A stretch of 39,761 bases of DNA from Candidatus Kapaibacterium sp. (GCA_025363605.1 JANYDO010000434.1:1-39761); one strand, 5' to 3'. Shown: positions 9,301 to 16,522, counted from the stretch's first letter. Notes: a model not told the origin generated them from the letters alone. A program made the numbers and translations.

Positions 9301-11744
9301 TTTCTGACACACTCCCGCCCGAAATCGGTAGCTTGCGGACGCTGCAAACGCTCCGCCTGGGAGGAAATCGCTTCACGGGGCGCATTCCGTCGTCATTGGG
9401 CAGCACAACGGCAACAGTAAAGGCTGCGCGTCTTGCCTCAACACCAGACTTGAGTACTCTTGACCTCAGTAATAATCAACTAAGCGGTACGATTCCTGCG
9501 GAACTCAGTACGCTCACCAATCTGCGTGAACTCCTGCTTGGTGGCAATGCTCTCAGCGGCGATGTGCCGAATGCTCTGGCTGGATTGCGGCTCTTGCAAA
9601 CGCTGGATGTGGAGAAGAACACACTGCAAGAAGCACCGCCCTTCATTGCCAATCCACGTCTGGCACTCCGTCTGGCGGGCAACCGCATGGACTTTGCAAC
9701 GCTTGAAGCACAAGTTTCTGTGCGCCCTACAACGGGTTCACCCCAGCAAGTCTTTAGTACAACTAACTTCAGTTACACCCGGCAAAGCCCGAACATTCGC
9801 ATTTCTGAACGCGCCGATACGGGTGTTGCGCTGGATGCCGACCTCCGACTTCGCGTAAGCACACGCGGCGCAAACAATCGGTATGCGTGGTGGAAGGACA
9901 ATGTACTTATTCAAGCAACCTCGCCGTCGGCAACGCTGCTCATTCCCGTCATTGCACCCGGCGATAGCGGCTTGTATAAGTGCGTCATTACGAACACGCT
10001 TTTGCCGGATTTGACCTTGATTACGCCCCAGCTACGAGTCACGACCTTCACCCCCACACTACCGCCGCAAGACAGCATTGTGCTTATCGCACCTGCCGCA
10101 GGCGCAGAAGATGTGTCACCCGTGCCGACTTTTGTGTGGACAAGTGTTTCGGGAGCGCGTCAGTACAGGCTTGAGGTGTCTGGTTCGCCGACCTTTACGA
10201 CGATACTTGCCAGTGCGCTTGTTTCGCAAGGCTCACAAACACTGACCTCTGGTCGCGTTGAGTTTTCAGGACAAAGTGCTATTGGTTTCCCACTTTCGTC
10301 GTCAGCGCGGATATATTGGCGAGTGCGGGCAGAAAATACACAAGGCTTGGGCAAGGCTACAAGTAGCAATTTCACCACAGCATCGGGCGATGCGCTTCTA
10401 AGCGCAGAGCGCTTGGACTTTGGCAGAGTGCCGCGTGCAGACACGGCTTCACGGCTTCTGACTGTGCGAAATATAAGCACAAATACGCTTCGCATCGAAA
10501 CCATCACGCCGAATAACGCTGTCTTCCGTGGCAGCCTACCTAATGCACTCATATTGGCGGCTGGACGAGATACGACGGTACTTGTGCGCTTTGTACCAAC
10601 GGCACTTGGCGACACACAGTCAAATCTGAATGTGCAATTCCGCAGCATCAGTTCTGGCGGCGCACAGGGAGCCTTGCAAACGCAAACGCTTCCAGACCGC
10701 TTGCGTGGGCGCGGCGGTGCGCTGAAGGTGATTGCACCGACATTCGATAGCGTTGCTGTGCGTTCCACAAAGATTGCTTCTGCACTGCTCATCAATGTCA
10801 GCGATAGCACGCTTGAAATCAACAGTATCACACCGCAACGTCGAACGGTAGGCTTTGAACTACGCTCCGGCGAAATACCGCGCGACAGGATGGCAGCAGG
10901 TGATACACTGGCGATACCCATTAGCTGCCGCCCTCAGCAAGTAGGCGTATTTATGCGCGACACCCTCCGCATTCAAACTTCACTCGAAAGGATTGATGCG
11001 CCCGTGGAAGCATTTGCCCGCGCTCGCACCCCGAACGATGTAGCCGTACAGCTCGGTATTCGCCCCCAGCAGGAGAATCTTCCGCCCGGCAGCACGGTGA
11101 CGCTGGAACTCTTTGTTATTCCGATAGGAAGCATCACCTTAGATAGCGTTTTTCGTTCGGCACTGCCTTTCATTCAAGCCGTTGTCCGTGCTGATAAGAA
11201 TGTACTTGCGCTCAGCCCGAATGAACTTTCTGCGCGAGTACAACGGCTAGACACCAATCGAATGATACGATTTATCGTACCGGCGACGGTGTGGAGCGGT
11301 CGGGCAAACGTCGTCGCGCAATTCCAGTGCATCGTCGTTGCCGGAAACACAGATAATACGTCGCTCATTATCGAAGATGTGCAGTGGGGCGCTGGAAACG
11401 TGATTTTAGATACGGTGCTGAATGGTTCGTTCACCTCCCGGATTTCGCGGGCAGGCGGAAAACGGCTTATTTCTTCCGGCACTACGACCCAACTCATGGC
11501 AGTTTTCCCGAACCCGGCAAAGGATGAAATCGAACTCACCTATACCCTGGCGGAAGGTGGCATAATAGCACTGACGCTGCTGGATGCACGAGGGAATGAG
11601 GTAATGAACGTTGCTAACGAAGTACAATCTGCCGGCAAACACACGATGCGCGTGAAAGTAGGCTGGCTGGCAAGTGGAACATATCATGTACGACTTGTGT
11701 CACCCGATGAAACGGCGACTCAACAGGTGCAAATTGTGCGCTAG
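387..11744 (+). CDS. Giant exported multidomain beta-propeller/Ig/LRR protein with T9SS C-terminal sorting domain
   Basis: About 3785 aa. The ORF opens at 327, but a signal peptide (MRSFLTSFALLFL...LWAQ) places the start at ATG 387 or ATG 399. Domains seen, with residues from 387: seven delta-60/DUF5122 propeller blades (32-385); then four repeats of an SbsA-like Ig domain followed by an FG-GAP/VCBS propeller carrying seven DxDxDG calcium loops each (392-2228); an ASH/choice-of-anchor-D domain (2230-2342); several IPT/TIG-like Ig domains (2347-2787); about nine plant-type leucine-rich repeats (2795-3102); an Ig domain with DSGLYKC (3110-3220); an Fn3-like domain (3227-3333); two more ASH domains (to 3548); a cohesin-like domain (3549-3685, uncertain); and a type A T9SS sorting domain starting at VFPNPAKDE and ending VQIVR. 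The likely fate is outer-membrane passage by T9SS and surface attachment or release, with calcium-stabilised propellers acting in adhesion or ligand binding. The ligand is unknown. It is a single gene with no obvious operon partner. Confidence 0.9.
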   Translation: MLTIMRSFLTSFALLFLCSALSLWAQPGQLVPCFNTGLGFNGNTNSFILLPTGKLLCAGNFTTYNGSAANRICRLNADGTLDPTFTPSIGANASIDCMAVLPNGQIIISGLFTSYNGTPKGRIARLNTDGTLDATFAAGVGGNAGRILRFAVQADGKIVIGGGFMLTQYDGITINSFARLNTDGSLDAAFNSGATSGITGIGTYDLKIQSDGKILLAGDFTAYKSVAVPRGLIRINTDGSLDVTFNNGGSGASNYVESMAIQTDGKIVVGLSGTYNGFMRNNIARLNADGSLDNAFYPLGPNGACGVALQSDGKILVSGSFSTYDGMTRNNIARANSDGTIDISFNPTGSNAAITSRFVLADGTAVLGSNVGFTTYNGVSATNIARIQLSAPVTISGTSPVRNSNTAPLSTQLTLNFTQPMNAATASQSAFRIWGGQSGLRSGSYSGGGTNTISFVPSKPYSPGELVSATLMCGAQTSTGVPVSPQVMQFRAKAGAGPATFYETRTLATTSNSLYDITCGYFNADGYLDYAVSNITSFGGTGGVEIFLGSASGNFTYFTTVSPGSPFVGLAVADMDNNGTQDIIAAGGGYGAAFTINVFLNNGAASFTPLAPTSPVLQQTQVDIATGDFDGDGDMDIFAVSDFGGTGGYAIYRNNGIGVLSIVATQASGFSPSQNGFLGAASGDIDNDGDIDLIYNQFLLNNIAVGYAHVLINDGKGNFSPGQTLNVGATLYFSRLADIDNDGWLDLVTEQSGSSLLKVYKNMAGTFGAPVQTVNVGSTGLGKIVILDGNGDGYLDIAVTVGPTPGVVFVPNNAGIFGTAVTTPLVLGAGSLGVGDTDGDGDLDLLATGNASVTVLTNGIQPQILATTPIRNSHSFTSTSLTQSWNLPMTTATATLPSPASVPHSLYVWGDMTGYRALPSGGTATQSGSITTFTPVKPFLRGERVSVAVTNARSTELVPAKPVVYDFRAKAGVGPGVFSSVAGSPFAVASLASSPIAIAAADIDNDGDVDMVTANGSSNVTIFTNNGSGLYTPANVAVPAPNYRGIALGDLNNDGNIDIAVTNQGGNVYVLLNGGGGTFGASIPIASVTQAGSIELADFNADGYLDIVATNIGGGSTVTVILNNGGMSFSAGVTYLTGGNTSIGVAVADMDNDGDIDIITSNQNSGDVSVLQNNGSGVFANLTPVPTGGNPNNISVGDIDADGDMDIVVGISSLSQVVVLSNNGSGILSVAASYPTSAGPAGVAFGDVDGDGDLDIAAALSSNNVAVFINNGAGSFTASPSLFPTLASAINHIIMADVDGDGDLDIGTANYGANSISILKNTIQPVVVTTNPAHNAPSTIANSTVSLMYNQNMTPSSANVPSLNIWGGFSGYKTGGTRSVAGGTVTANVGGFRPGEQVWVTHQSAKSTSNVAAKPYVYGFTAKAGVGPANFVQSSIISVGPPNTPFSPAFGDINSDGALDMVVGVNGAGANVYLNDGNGNFTLAATPGGGDGHVCIADVNNDGKPDIISGTGANIAILTNITPPMGALSFSPASVGNFGNVVNGIAVTDVNADGTLDIVTANNSGSNISIFLNNGVGTFPATPTSTFTVGATVPNGITVGDIDNDGDIDIGIAGQNSNQIGIFFNDGAGGFSVTGGFALGGQPTALSFGDVNNDGNLDLVVTAINGVVTVLLNNGMGTFAPGSPYNIGAARNSTTIMALGDMNGDGSLDIVAGNPSVNTFSVLLNNGFGGFSPASGSPFTDGTGFWGLALADIDGDGDLDVAVSSDGAQRIALYKNSNQPILTTFSPPRNTQTLQPNAAINLTYNQSMTTATASVQPFHVWGGMRGFRSGTYSQPTGAASAQIALSPPLLPNEEVFVSVTNAQNSNAIAARPFSLQYRARSGVAPATFFALPPVSMGSTPAQMRNMVTADFNGDGKLDAALSNTGANGVQLMYGNGAGGFTQGPLLGVGGTAPDELVTGDFNNDGRPDIAVSVTGSNLLTVLINTGGAYTSTSYSVASRGLAVADFNGDGALDIAAVAQGLVVNIFLGANNGTFSVGSPTPVVPSNCKGITAADVDNDGDMDIIAVAYGGVLITDNALVFINNGLGAFTTVTLPATAHLKAEYPFAGDFNNDGKMDFVAFSSVPGGAFLALFTGNGAGGFTNTSFGTGISGGFGNVGDLNGDGLLDVAATDVSGNAQIWLNTGGAFTQSGVGQGTLGAYPVSADVDGDGDLDLMMTDWANGLFKVLLNQPAPVLNANPLTLDFGVVTVGLNASVSTAIAGINLVGQTQILLSTNAAFSISSNGTTFATQASLALTQTPNLNMTLQARFIPLTSGTFTTTITVTSASAAPLTLTFTGVAILPRIPTPPVITALSTTAALIGTPVTVSGLNFTNVSQASIGGISTTVNILSATQANVILPTGLSIGQIVLTNVDGTAISRDSVRALVPYTPPPIVTAAQPLMGAAGEIIIVTGANFATGATTVFIGTLQVSTTFNSTTHLTIILPANALGNLIVRTPNGSTTSSFVLRAIPPPLIQFITPTAARAGDALTIVGSNFINVLSVTSANMRLDSTSWQIDTLAQRLTVQIIENLNTDGTIGTITLLTRSGVAFFTQRYSAGGVPEGVPQPSIIAALPLNSAATLQEGNEIALLATNIPTGATLTLTVNGITATIANIQITSGTATLRFRLPVGIVPIARQSTPSLVFSLTIGGIATTATFQLPVQAASLPTLTTFTPPLGGTCSTVSITGQNLGLEPRGRVTNVLVGGVPVQAFRVVSPTQILATVGTVRSGVVTIVTSIGAISTSAMFSFDPTFQCYPPMRHEDSLALDAFYVATVGLDWTTSTNWTVQGVPAAMRFGVKVDGDRVVEIAMPKNNVSGSIPDFVMQNLRTLRVLDLNDNRISGALPQTLSLATNLEILRLGGNRFTGALPPNVAALTRLRQLDLANNLLSDTLGQCWSLTALEHLNLRQNKFTGRIHTGIARLLNLLSLDLSNNQLSDTLPPEIGSLRTLQTLRLGGNRFTGRIPSSLGSTTATVKAARLASTPDLSTLDLSNNQLSGTIPAELSTLTNLRELLLGGNALSGDVPNALAGLRLLQTLDVEKNTLQEAPPFIANPRLALRLAGNRMDFATLEAQVSVRPTTGSPQQVFSTTNFSYTRQSPNIRISERADTGVALDADLRLRVSTRGANNRYAWWKDNVLIQATSPSATLLIPVIAPGDSGLYKCVITNTLLPDLTLITPQLRVTTFTPTLPPQDSIVLIAPAAGAEDVSPVPTFVWTSVSGARQYRLEVSGSPTFTTILASALVSQGSQTLTSGRVEFSGQSAIGFPLSSSARIYWRVRAENTQGLGKATSSNFTTASGDALLSAERLDFGRVPRADTASRLLTVRNISTNTLRIETITPNNAVFRGSLPNALILAAGRDTTVLVRFVPTALGDTQSNLNVQFRSISSGGAQGALQTQTLPDRLRGRGGALKVIAPTFDSVAVRSTKIASALLINVSDSTLEINSITPQRRTVGFELRSGEIPRDRMAAGDTLAIPISCRPQQVGVFMRDTLRIQTSLERIDAPVEAFARARTPNDVAVQLGIRPQQENLPPGSTVTLELFVIPIGSITLDSVFRSALPFIQAVVRADKNVLALSPNELSARVQRLDTNRMIRFIVPATVWSGRANVVAQFQCIVVAGNTDNTSLIIEDVQWGAGNVILDTVLNGSFTSRISRAGGKRLISSGTTTQLMAVFPNPAKDEIELTYTLAEGGIIALTLLDARGNEVMNVANEVQSAGKHTMRVKVGWLASGTYHVRLVSPDETATQQVQIVR

Positions 11745-11873
11745 AAAACGTCATTTACGCAGTTGGATGTATGTCCAATGGCGATATTTCCTAATTTCTT
11801 TGTAAATTTGCTCCCCCAAGAACAACTTTTTAATCACATATTTCGCTCTTGGACTGGACGTATTTTTGTCATT

Positions 11874-13718
11874 ATGCTCGTCACCACACCAGTTAAAATC
11901 TCATTTCTTGAACGTCTTGCCGAAGGAACACCGCTTGTAACGGACGGTTCTATTGCCGCCGAACTCACCGCACGTGGTTTCGCGGACTTTCCACCCTGCA
12001 TTTACAACAGCAAACAATCCGTCCTTATTGAAGACATTCACCGCGCCTTTGTGGATGCGGGTGCGGAGCTTCTTCAAAGCAATACCGAGCACGCAAACCG
12101 CCTGACGCTTGAGCGCTACGGCTTTGCCGATAAAGTTTATGAGCTGAATCGCACAGGGGTGTGGATAGCCCGCTATACAGCGCTTCATAAGGCGTATGTG
12201 GCTGGAGTAGTGGGTCCCATTGGAAAATTCCTCACGCCACTCGGAGCGCTCAACCGCGAAGATGTCCGTGCGGCATTTGTGGAGCAGATTACAGCACTGG
12301 TGGACGGTGGGGCGGACGTGCTGATGCTCAAATCGTTTATTGATGTGGAAGAACTGGAAATTGCCATAGATGCGGCAAAATTCGTTGCCCCTGATATGCC
12401 CATCATCGCCCAAAAAACATTTCCTGAAGATGGGGCTGTTTTGGCAACCTCATATCCCTCTGACATCGCACAGAATCTCGTAAAGAAAGGTGTTGCGGTG
12501 ATTGGAACGAATGGCACAGTTGGTCCACAGCGAATGATGGATATTTTGAAGAATTTTCACGCCGAAGGTACGCCGCTTTGCTCGCAGCCAGATGTTGGCA
12601 TACCGACACTGGTGGACGGCAAGGCAATTTACAACGCCGAACCGCGCTATGTAGCCCAATCCATCAAACGTTTGGTGGAAGCAGGAGCGCAAATTGTAGG
12701 CTGCGAAGGCGGCGGCACGGTGGAACATACCCGCGCCATCGCTGAGGCGGTACAAGGTGCAGTAGTGGGGTCGCGCAAACCGGAAGTAAAAGTAACGCAT
12801 CATAAAGAGCCTGAGGTAGCAAATGGCGCAACAACGAGCTTTTTCGACAATCTGGGTAAAAAACTTCTGACAACGGTGGAACTTGACGTGCCGCGTGGCT
12901 TGGATTTATCCAGTATTCTGGAAGGCGCGGAGTATTTGAAAAAGAATGGACTGGACGCAGTAAATATCTCGGACGGGGCGCGGGCACGCTTACGAATGAG
13001 TTCGATTGCGATTTCGCAGATTGTCCAGACACAAGTGGGAATCGAATGTTTGACACATCTCGCCTGCCGCGACCGCAATATGATTGGCTTGCAATCGGAG
13101 TTATTGGGCGCACACGCGATGGGCGTAAAAAACATCCTCGCCGTTACGGGCGACCCCACGCAAATTGGCGATTTTCCGTATGCCACATCGGTCTATGATG
13201 TAGATTCTATCGGACTGATACGTGCTTTGGGACAAATGAACGATGGGCGCGACCTCATGGGTAATCCGATTGGCGGGAAAACGCAATTTTGCATCGCCTG
13301 TGCTTGCAATCCCGCAGCATACGACCTTGACCGCGAAATTCGCCGCTTAGAAGAAAAAGCTGCGCAGGGCGCACACGTAGCCTTCTCGCAGCCCGTCTTC
13401 GACGAAGAAACATTGAACCGATTCATGGAACGGGCAAAGCACATCAAGATTCACATCTTGCTGGGTGTGATACCGCTGCGGTCGGCGCGTCACGCTGATT
13501 TCTTGCACCACGAAGTGCCGGGGATGTACATTCCTGACTGGGTACGCGCCCGTATTCACGAAGCAAATGCCTCTGGCGGACTGGAAGCCGCTACACGTGA
13601 AGGAATATCACTCACCGTAGATTTTCTGCGTAAAGCAAAGTCAATGATTCAAGGGATTTATCTGATGCCGCCGTTTAAGAAGTATTCGATGGCTGTGGAG
13701 ATTTTGCAGCAGGTGTAG
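11874..13718 (+). CDS. Bifunctional homocysteine S-methyltransferase-like / 5,10-methylenetetrahydrofolate reductase
   Basis: 614 aa from ATG 11874. The ORF-track start at 11763 would add an unconserved N-terminus, while homology begins at PLVTDGSIAAEL. Residues 1-300 have the homocysteine S-methyltransferase barrel fold pattern (TDGS, SNTEHANR, VVGPIG, GGADVLML). Residues about 320-614 are a MetF-type flavoprotein reductase (HLACRDRN, AVTGDP, a QPVFD segment, GVIPLRS, GIYLMPPFKKY). The architecture matches the YitJ-type fusion, which makes 5-methyl-THF and in its complete form also transfers methyl groups to homocysteine. Oddly, the Cys positions that normally bind zinc are missing: the GxNC site reads GTNG (G214), and the GGCCGT site reads GCEGGGT (residues 276-282). 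The reductase half looks intact, so MetF activity is the safer prediction, while methyl transfer is doubtful. A TAAATTTG box lies at 11803-11810, but I see no good -33 partner. Confidence 0.88.
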   Translation: MLVTTPVKISFLERLAEGTPLVTDGSIAAELTARGFADFPPCIYNSKQSVLIEDIHRAFVDAGAELLQSNTEHANRLTLERYGFADKVYELNRTGVWIARYTALHKAYVAGVVGPIGKFLTPLGALNREDVRAAFVEQITALVDGGADVLMLKSFIDVEELEIAIDAAKFVAPDMPIIAQKTFPEDGAVLATSYPSDIAQNLVKKGVAVIGTNGTVGPQRMMDILKNFHAEGTPLCSQPDVGIPTLVDGKAIYNAEPRYVAQSIKRLVEAGAQIVGCEGGGTVEHTRAIAEAVQGAVVGSRKPEVKVTHHKEPEVANGATTSFFDNLGKKLLTTVELDVPRGLDLSSILEGAEYLKKNGLDAVNISDGARARLRMSSIAISQIVQTQVGIECLTHLACRDRNMIGLQSELLGAHAMGVKNILAVTGDPTQIGDFPYATSVYDVDSIGLIRALGQMNDGRDLMGNPIGGKTQFCIACACNPAAYDLDREIRRLEEKAAQGAHVAFSQPVFDEETLNRFMERAKHIKIHILLGVIPLRSARHADFLHHEVPGMYIPDWVRARIHEANASGGLEAATREGISLTVDFLRKAKSMIQGIYLMPPFKKYSMAVEILQQV

Positions 13719-13728
13719 GCACAGAGAC

Positions 13729-13781
13729 AAAAAAAACACGGACTTCGATGAATAAGCAAGCCCTATTCGCCAAAGTCCGTG
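13729..13781 (-). terminator. Rho-independent terminator of the TonB gene
   Basis: Arms CACGGACTT (13737-13745) and AAGTCCGTG (13773-13781) are perfectly complementary, and the loop has a secondary stem (GAATA/TATTC). Read on the minus strand the hairpin is followed by eight T residues, so it ends the TonB transcript. On the plus strand the U tract is lacking, though the hairpin may still help insulate the converging HMT-MTHFR gene. Confidence 0.8.
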
Positions 13782-13796
13782 TCCCTTCAGATAAAA

Positions 13797-14645
13797 TTAT
13801 TTCATGCGAAAGTTAATCGGAATGCTAATCCAGCAGTCAAGCGGTGTATTGCCTTGGATAGCAGGAGTGAAGCGGGACGACATGACGGCATCAACGGCAG
13901 CCTTATTGAGCAAATCGGAATCGGTAGATTCGACAATATATTTTTTCGGATTGCCTTTTTTATCCACCAACACACGGATGTTGACTGTGCCTTCGATACC
14001 CGCCCGACGAGCAATATCGGGATAGACGATACGCTTTTGCAATTCTGAAATATCAATATACGGCTCTTTGTCCACTGCCATAAATTCATACGCATTCGGT
14101 TCTTCTTCGCGCACTTCCTCACTCACTTCGCTGGCAAGCCCCAGATATCCGGCATCATCACCGCTTCCACCAACAGCGCTGGCACGTGAGATTTCATCCA
14201 CATTCGCAAAATCTTTTACATCGGGTGCAATAAGCGCATCCGGCACTGGCACTGGCGTACCGGCGCGGGCAGCAGGTCCGGGAGCAGTTGGCGGTGGGGG
14301 CGGTACGTCTGCTTGTGCGGGCGGTGGCGGGAGTTGCGTCAGTTTCATTTTATTAATAGCAGGACCTTTTACTTTCGCAAGCGAATTACTGGCGATAAAG
14401 CCCGCATAGCCGCCTAAAAGCAATGACACACTCACCATCGCAACAGTGAAGCCGCGAAACGTTGCTTGTGGGATATATTGTTTAAGTTCCGTAGCGCCAT
14501 ATTTTTTAGTTTGCGCGAGCACAGAAGAAACAGGAATGCCCGCAAAAGAAGGTACGGTACGCTTTGCAGGCGGCGTACTTTTAGAGGAAGCGGTATGTGA
14601 GGCGCTCTCAAGAAGAACATCGAGATTTTCGAGTTCGGGGGTCAT
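13797..14645 (-). CDS. Energy transducer TonB family protein
   Basis: 282 aa. The track extends to 14657 with a TTG codon, and the first ATG (MTPELENLDV) at 14645 is preferred. It has a cytosolic N-terminus of about 64 residues, longer than in classical TonB, one transmembrane helix (about 65-88, FTVAMVSVSLLLGGYAGFI), a proline-rich periplasmic linker (LPPPPAQADVPPPPPTAPG), and a TonB C-terminal domain (about 193-282) with YPDIARRAGIEGTVNIRV and a final SIPINFRMK. It couples the proton-motive force, through ExbB/ExbD, to outer-membrane receptors such as the one encoded at 19688. ExbBD are not in this window. The gene is transcribed alone, with a strong terminator directly downstream. Family assignment is secure; the specific partner receptor is unknown. 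Confidence 0.92.
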   Translation of the reverse strand: MTPELENLDVLLESASHTASSKSTPPAKRTVPSFAGIPVSSVLAQTKKYGATELKQYIPQATFRGFTVAMVSVSLLLGGYAGFIASNSLAKVKGPAINKMKLTQLPPPPAQADVPPPPPTAPGPAARAGTPVPVPDALIAPDVKDFANVDEISRASAVGGSGDDAGYLGLASEVSEEVREEEPNAYEFMAVDKEPYIDISELQKRIVYPDIARRAGIEGTVNIRVLVDKKGNPKKYIVESTDSDLLNKAAVDAVMSSRFTPAIQGNTPLDCWISIPINFRMK

Positions 14646-14803
14646 GGTAATTCTCAAATAGTGAAAAAGAAGTCAAACCTGACGTTGGTCGAATGAAATG
14701 ATGTGCTTTGCTAAAAGCAATACATTTTTATTTACGCAAAATTCGCACTCTTGTTGCAAAGTGCCGCATTACGTTTTCATAACGTTGAGACATCAACTAT
14801 TGC

Positions 14804-14846
14804 GAAATAAAAAAGCCGCATTGTCCACGTGGTACAATGCGGCTTT
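14804..14846 (-). terminator. Rho-independent terminator downstream of proline dehydrogenase
   Basis: Arms AAAGCCGCATTGT (14812-14824) and ACAATGCGGCTTT (14834-14846) form a perfect 13-bp stem with a 9-nt loop CCACGTGGT that can itself pair. The minus strand continues GCGGCTTTTTTATTTC, a U tract in the right position to end the operon that finishes with proline dehydrogenase. Confidence 0.85.
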
Positions 14847-14916
14847 GGAACTATTATGTTCGTTATGTCAAGGCTTAGTATTGGCGGCAAGTGCTTTCCT
14901 GCCGATGTCTCTTGGG

Positions 14917-15816
14917 TTAACGTCCGCCGGTAAATATTGCTTTGAAAATGTGTCCCGCGACTTCGGGATTTTCCTTCAATCGGCGTACCGAATAGCCGTA
15001 CCAATCATTCCCAAAAGGGACGTAAATACGCATTTTGTGTCCTTGCTTGATAAGCGCGTCGCGCTTCTGCTCGCGCACACCCAAGAGCATTTGAAACTCG
15101 TAGCGGTCGCGTGGAACGCCGCGTTTCGCGATTTCTTCTTGCGCAAATTCCAACAGCACGTCATCATGCGTAGCAATACCGACATACATATTGTTGTCAA
15201 AAAGAAGTCTGAGAAGTCGTTTGTAATTTTCTTGCACTTCTTCACGTCCGCGAAAAGCAATTGTTTCGGATTCAAGATAAATCCCCTTGCAGAGCCGCAC
15301 CGAAGCACCTGATTTCGCAAGCGTACGAATATCATCTTCGCTACGCCGCATATATGCTTGAATGACCACACCGGTATTATCGAAACCGTCCTTGCGAAGA
15401 CGATGGTAAAGGTCAATCGTCTTAGAGGTATAGGGCGAATTTTCCATATCGAGCCGTACAAAGCGCTTGATTGCTTGCGCCTTTGCGATAATCTTGCTCA
15501 CGTTATTGTAACAAAATTCATCATCAATATCCAAACCGAGAGACGTTAGTTTCACCGACAAGCCCGATTGTAGCTGGTTGGCAGCGATAGCTTCCAGAAC
15601 GGTAATAGACATCTCGGCTTCATGCTCGGCTTGCGAGCGCGAGCTAACAAATTCGCCTAGCACATCCACCGTGCAGACTGCACCTAAGCCATTGAGCCTA
15701 CGGGCTGTGTTGACAGCATCCGGCACCGTTTCTCCGGCGATATAGCGGTTGGAAACTTGGCGAACAATTGATTTAGGAACAATGGGTAGCGTTTTGGCAA
15801 TGAGTTCGTTCAGCAT
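14917..15816 (-). CDS. Proline dehydrogenase (monofunctional, PRODH barrel)
   Basis: 299 aa, the length expected for stand-alone PutB-like enzymes. It oxidises L-proline to 1-pyrroline-5-carboxylate using FAD and passes electrons to quinone at the membrane. Signature elements are VKLTSLGLDID, FVRLDMENSPYTSKT, VVIQAYMRRSEDD, VRLCKGIYLE, IATHDD, YEFQMLLGVRE and the C-terminal substrate-binding VPFGNDWYGYSVRRLKENP. The ATG start at 15816 is supported by AAAGGA about 6 nt upstream. It is the last gene of a minus-strand cluster, 39 bp after the YciO-type gene, and is followed by a terminator. The P5C dehydrogenase that completes proline catabolism is not in the window. Confidence 0.95.
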   Translation of the reverse strand: MLNELIAKTLPIVPKSIVRQVSNRYIAGETVPDAVNTARRLNGLGAVCTVDVLGEFVSSRSQAEHEAEMSITVLEAIAANQLQSGLSVKLTSLGLDIDDEFCYNNVSKIIAKAQAIKRFVRLDMENSPYTSKTIDLYHRLRKDGFDNTGVVIQAYMRRSEDDIRTLAKSGASVRLCKGIYLESETIAFRGREEVQENYKRLLRLLFDNNMYVGIATHDDVLLEFAQEEIAKRGVPRDRYEFQMLLGVREQKRDALIKQGHKMRIYVPFGNDWYGYSVRRLKENPEVAGHIFKAIFTGGR

Positions 15817-15855
15817 AGCGCTTCCTTTGAGGGAAATTTTGAAGAAGGGAATATT

Positions 15856-16497
15856 TTAATCAACTAATTCGGGCAACTCTGCCAGCACATCATTCACACG
15901 AGCACCGCGCCGAAGCAGAGTAAATGCGTCTTCGGTCATGTCTATCACCGTGGATTCACCAAAGAAATAATACTCATTGGGCGTGACGACGACATCCACA
16001 ATTGGTGCAAAGGCAGCAACAAGCTCTTCCGGCGTTTCAAATGTGTCGTCGTCGGAGCGGGCTGTGATGGAAATAAGCGGCGTAGAGAGTTCCTTGAGCA
16101 ACGCCAGTGCGATGCGATTGTCCGGCACACGAATACCGGTTGTTTTACGCTTGGGGTCAACGGCGTAATGCGGAACAGATTTCGTCGCAGGAAGAATAAA
16201 TGTGAACGGTCCCGGTATAAGGCGTTTGATAGCGCGATAAGCGTGGTTACTCACGCGGGCGTATTCGGCGATATTTGCCAGCGAATCGCACAAAAAGGTG
16301 AGGTGCTTATGCTCCGGCAAACGCCGAATCTGACGAATTCTGGTAATCGCCGACTTCTGCGACAAACAGCATCCGAGAGCAAAACCGGTATCGGTAGGAT
16401 ACAATGCCACGGCACCACCGCGCAAAGCAGCAATAACTTTGCTGACTTTGTAGGTTTCGGGGTTAGTGGCGTGCATATCCAATGTAAGAGAAGCCAT
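15856..16497 (-). CDS. YciO/Sua5/YrdC/TsaC-family protein (YciO subgroup)
   Basis: 213 aa, one YrdC-like domain spanning the protein. Seen: GGAVALYPTDTGFALGC near residues 27-43, IRQIRRLPEHKHLTFLCDSL, IPGPFTFILPATKSVP, and KRKTTGIRVPDNRIALALL. The order and wording fit E. coli YciO better than TsaC. TsaC/Sua5 makes threonylcarbamoyl-adenylate for the t6A37 modification of tRNAs reading ANN codons; YciO has a related but less certain role and weaker activity, so a t6A role is not assigned here. The gene lies 25 bp after the OmpA-FecR gene and 39 bp before proline dehydrogenase, consistent with cotranscription without an obvious functional link. Confidence 0.9.
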   Translation of the reverse strand: MASLTLDMHATNPETYKVSKVIAALRGGAVALYPTDTGFALGCCLSQKSAITRIRQIRRLPEHKHLTFLCDSLANIAEYARVSNHAYRAIKRLIPGPFTFILPATKSVPHYAVDPKRKTTGIRVPDNRIALALLKELSTPLISITARSDDDTFETPEELVAAFAPIVDVVVTPNEYYFFGESTVIDMTEDAFTLLRRGARVNDVLAELPELVD

Positions 16498-16522
16498 TAC
16501 ACGTATCTTTCAAAGAAAAAAG

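Noticed and set aside
11745-11873. Possible SAM or cobalamin riboswitch before the HMT-MTHFR gene
   Set aside because: The leader is only about 130 nt. I see small hairpins (TTGGA/TCCAA at 11763-11778 and CCAAGA/TCTTGG) but none of the conserved riboswitch core sequences.
14068-14409. 113-aa plus-strand ORF rich in Gly, Ala and Ser
   Set aside because: It is antisense to the proline-rich linker of the TonB protein; the composition mirrors that linker.
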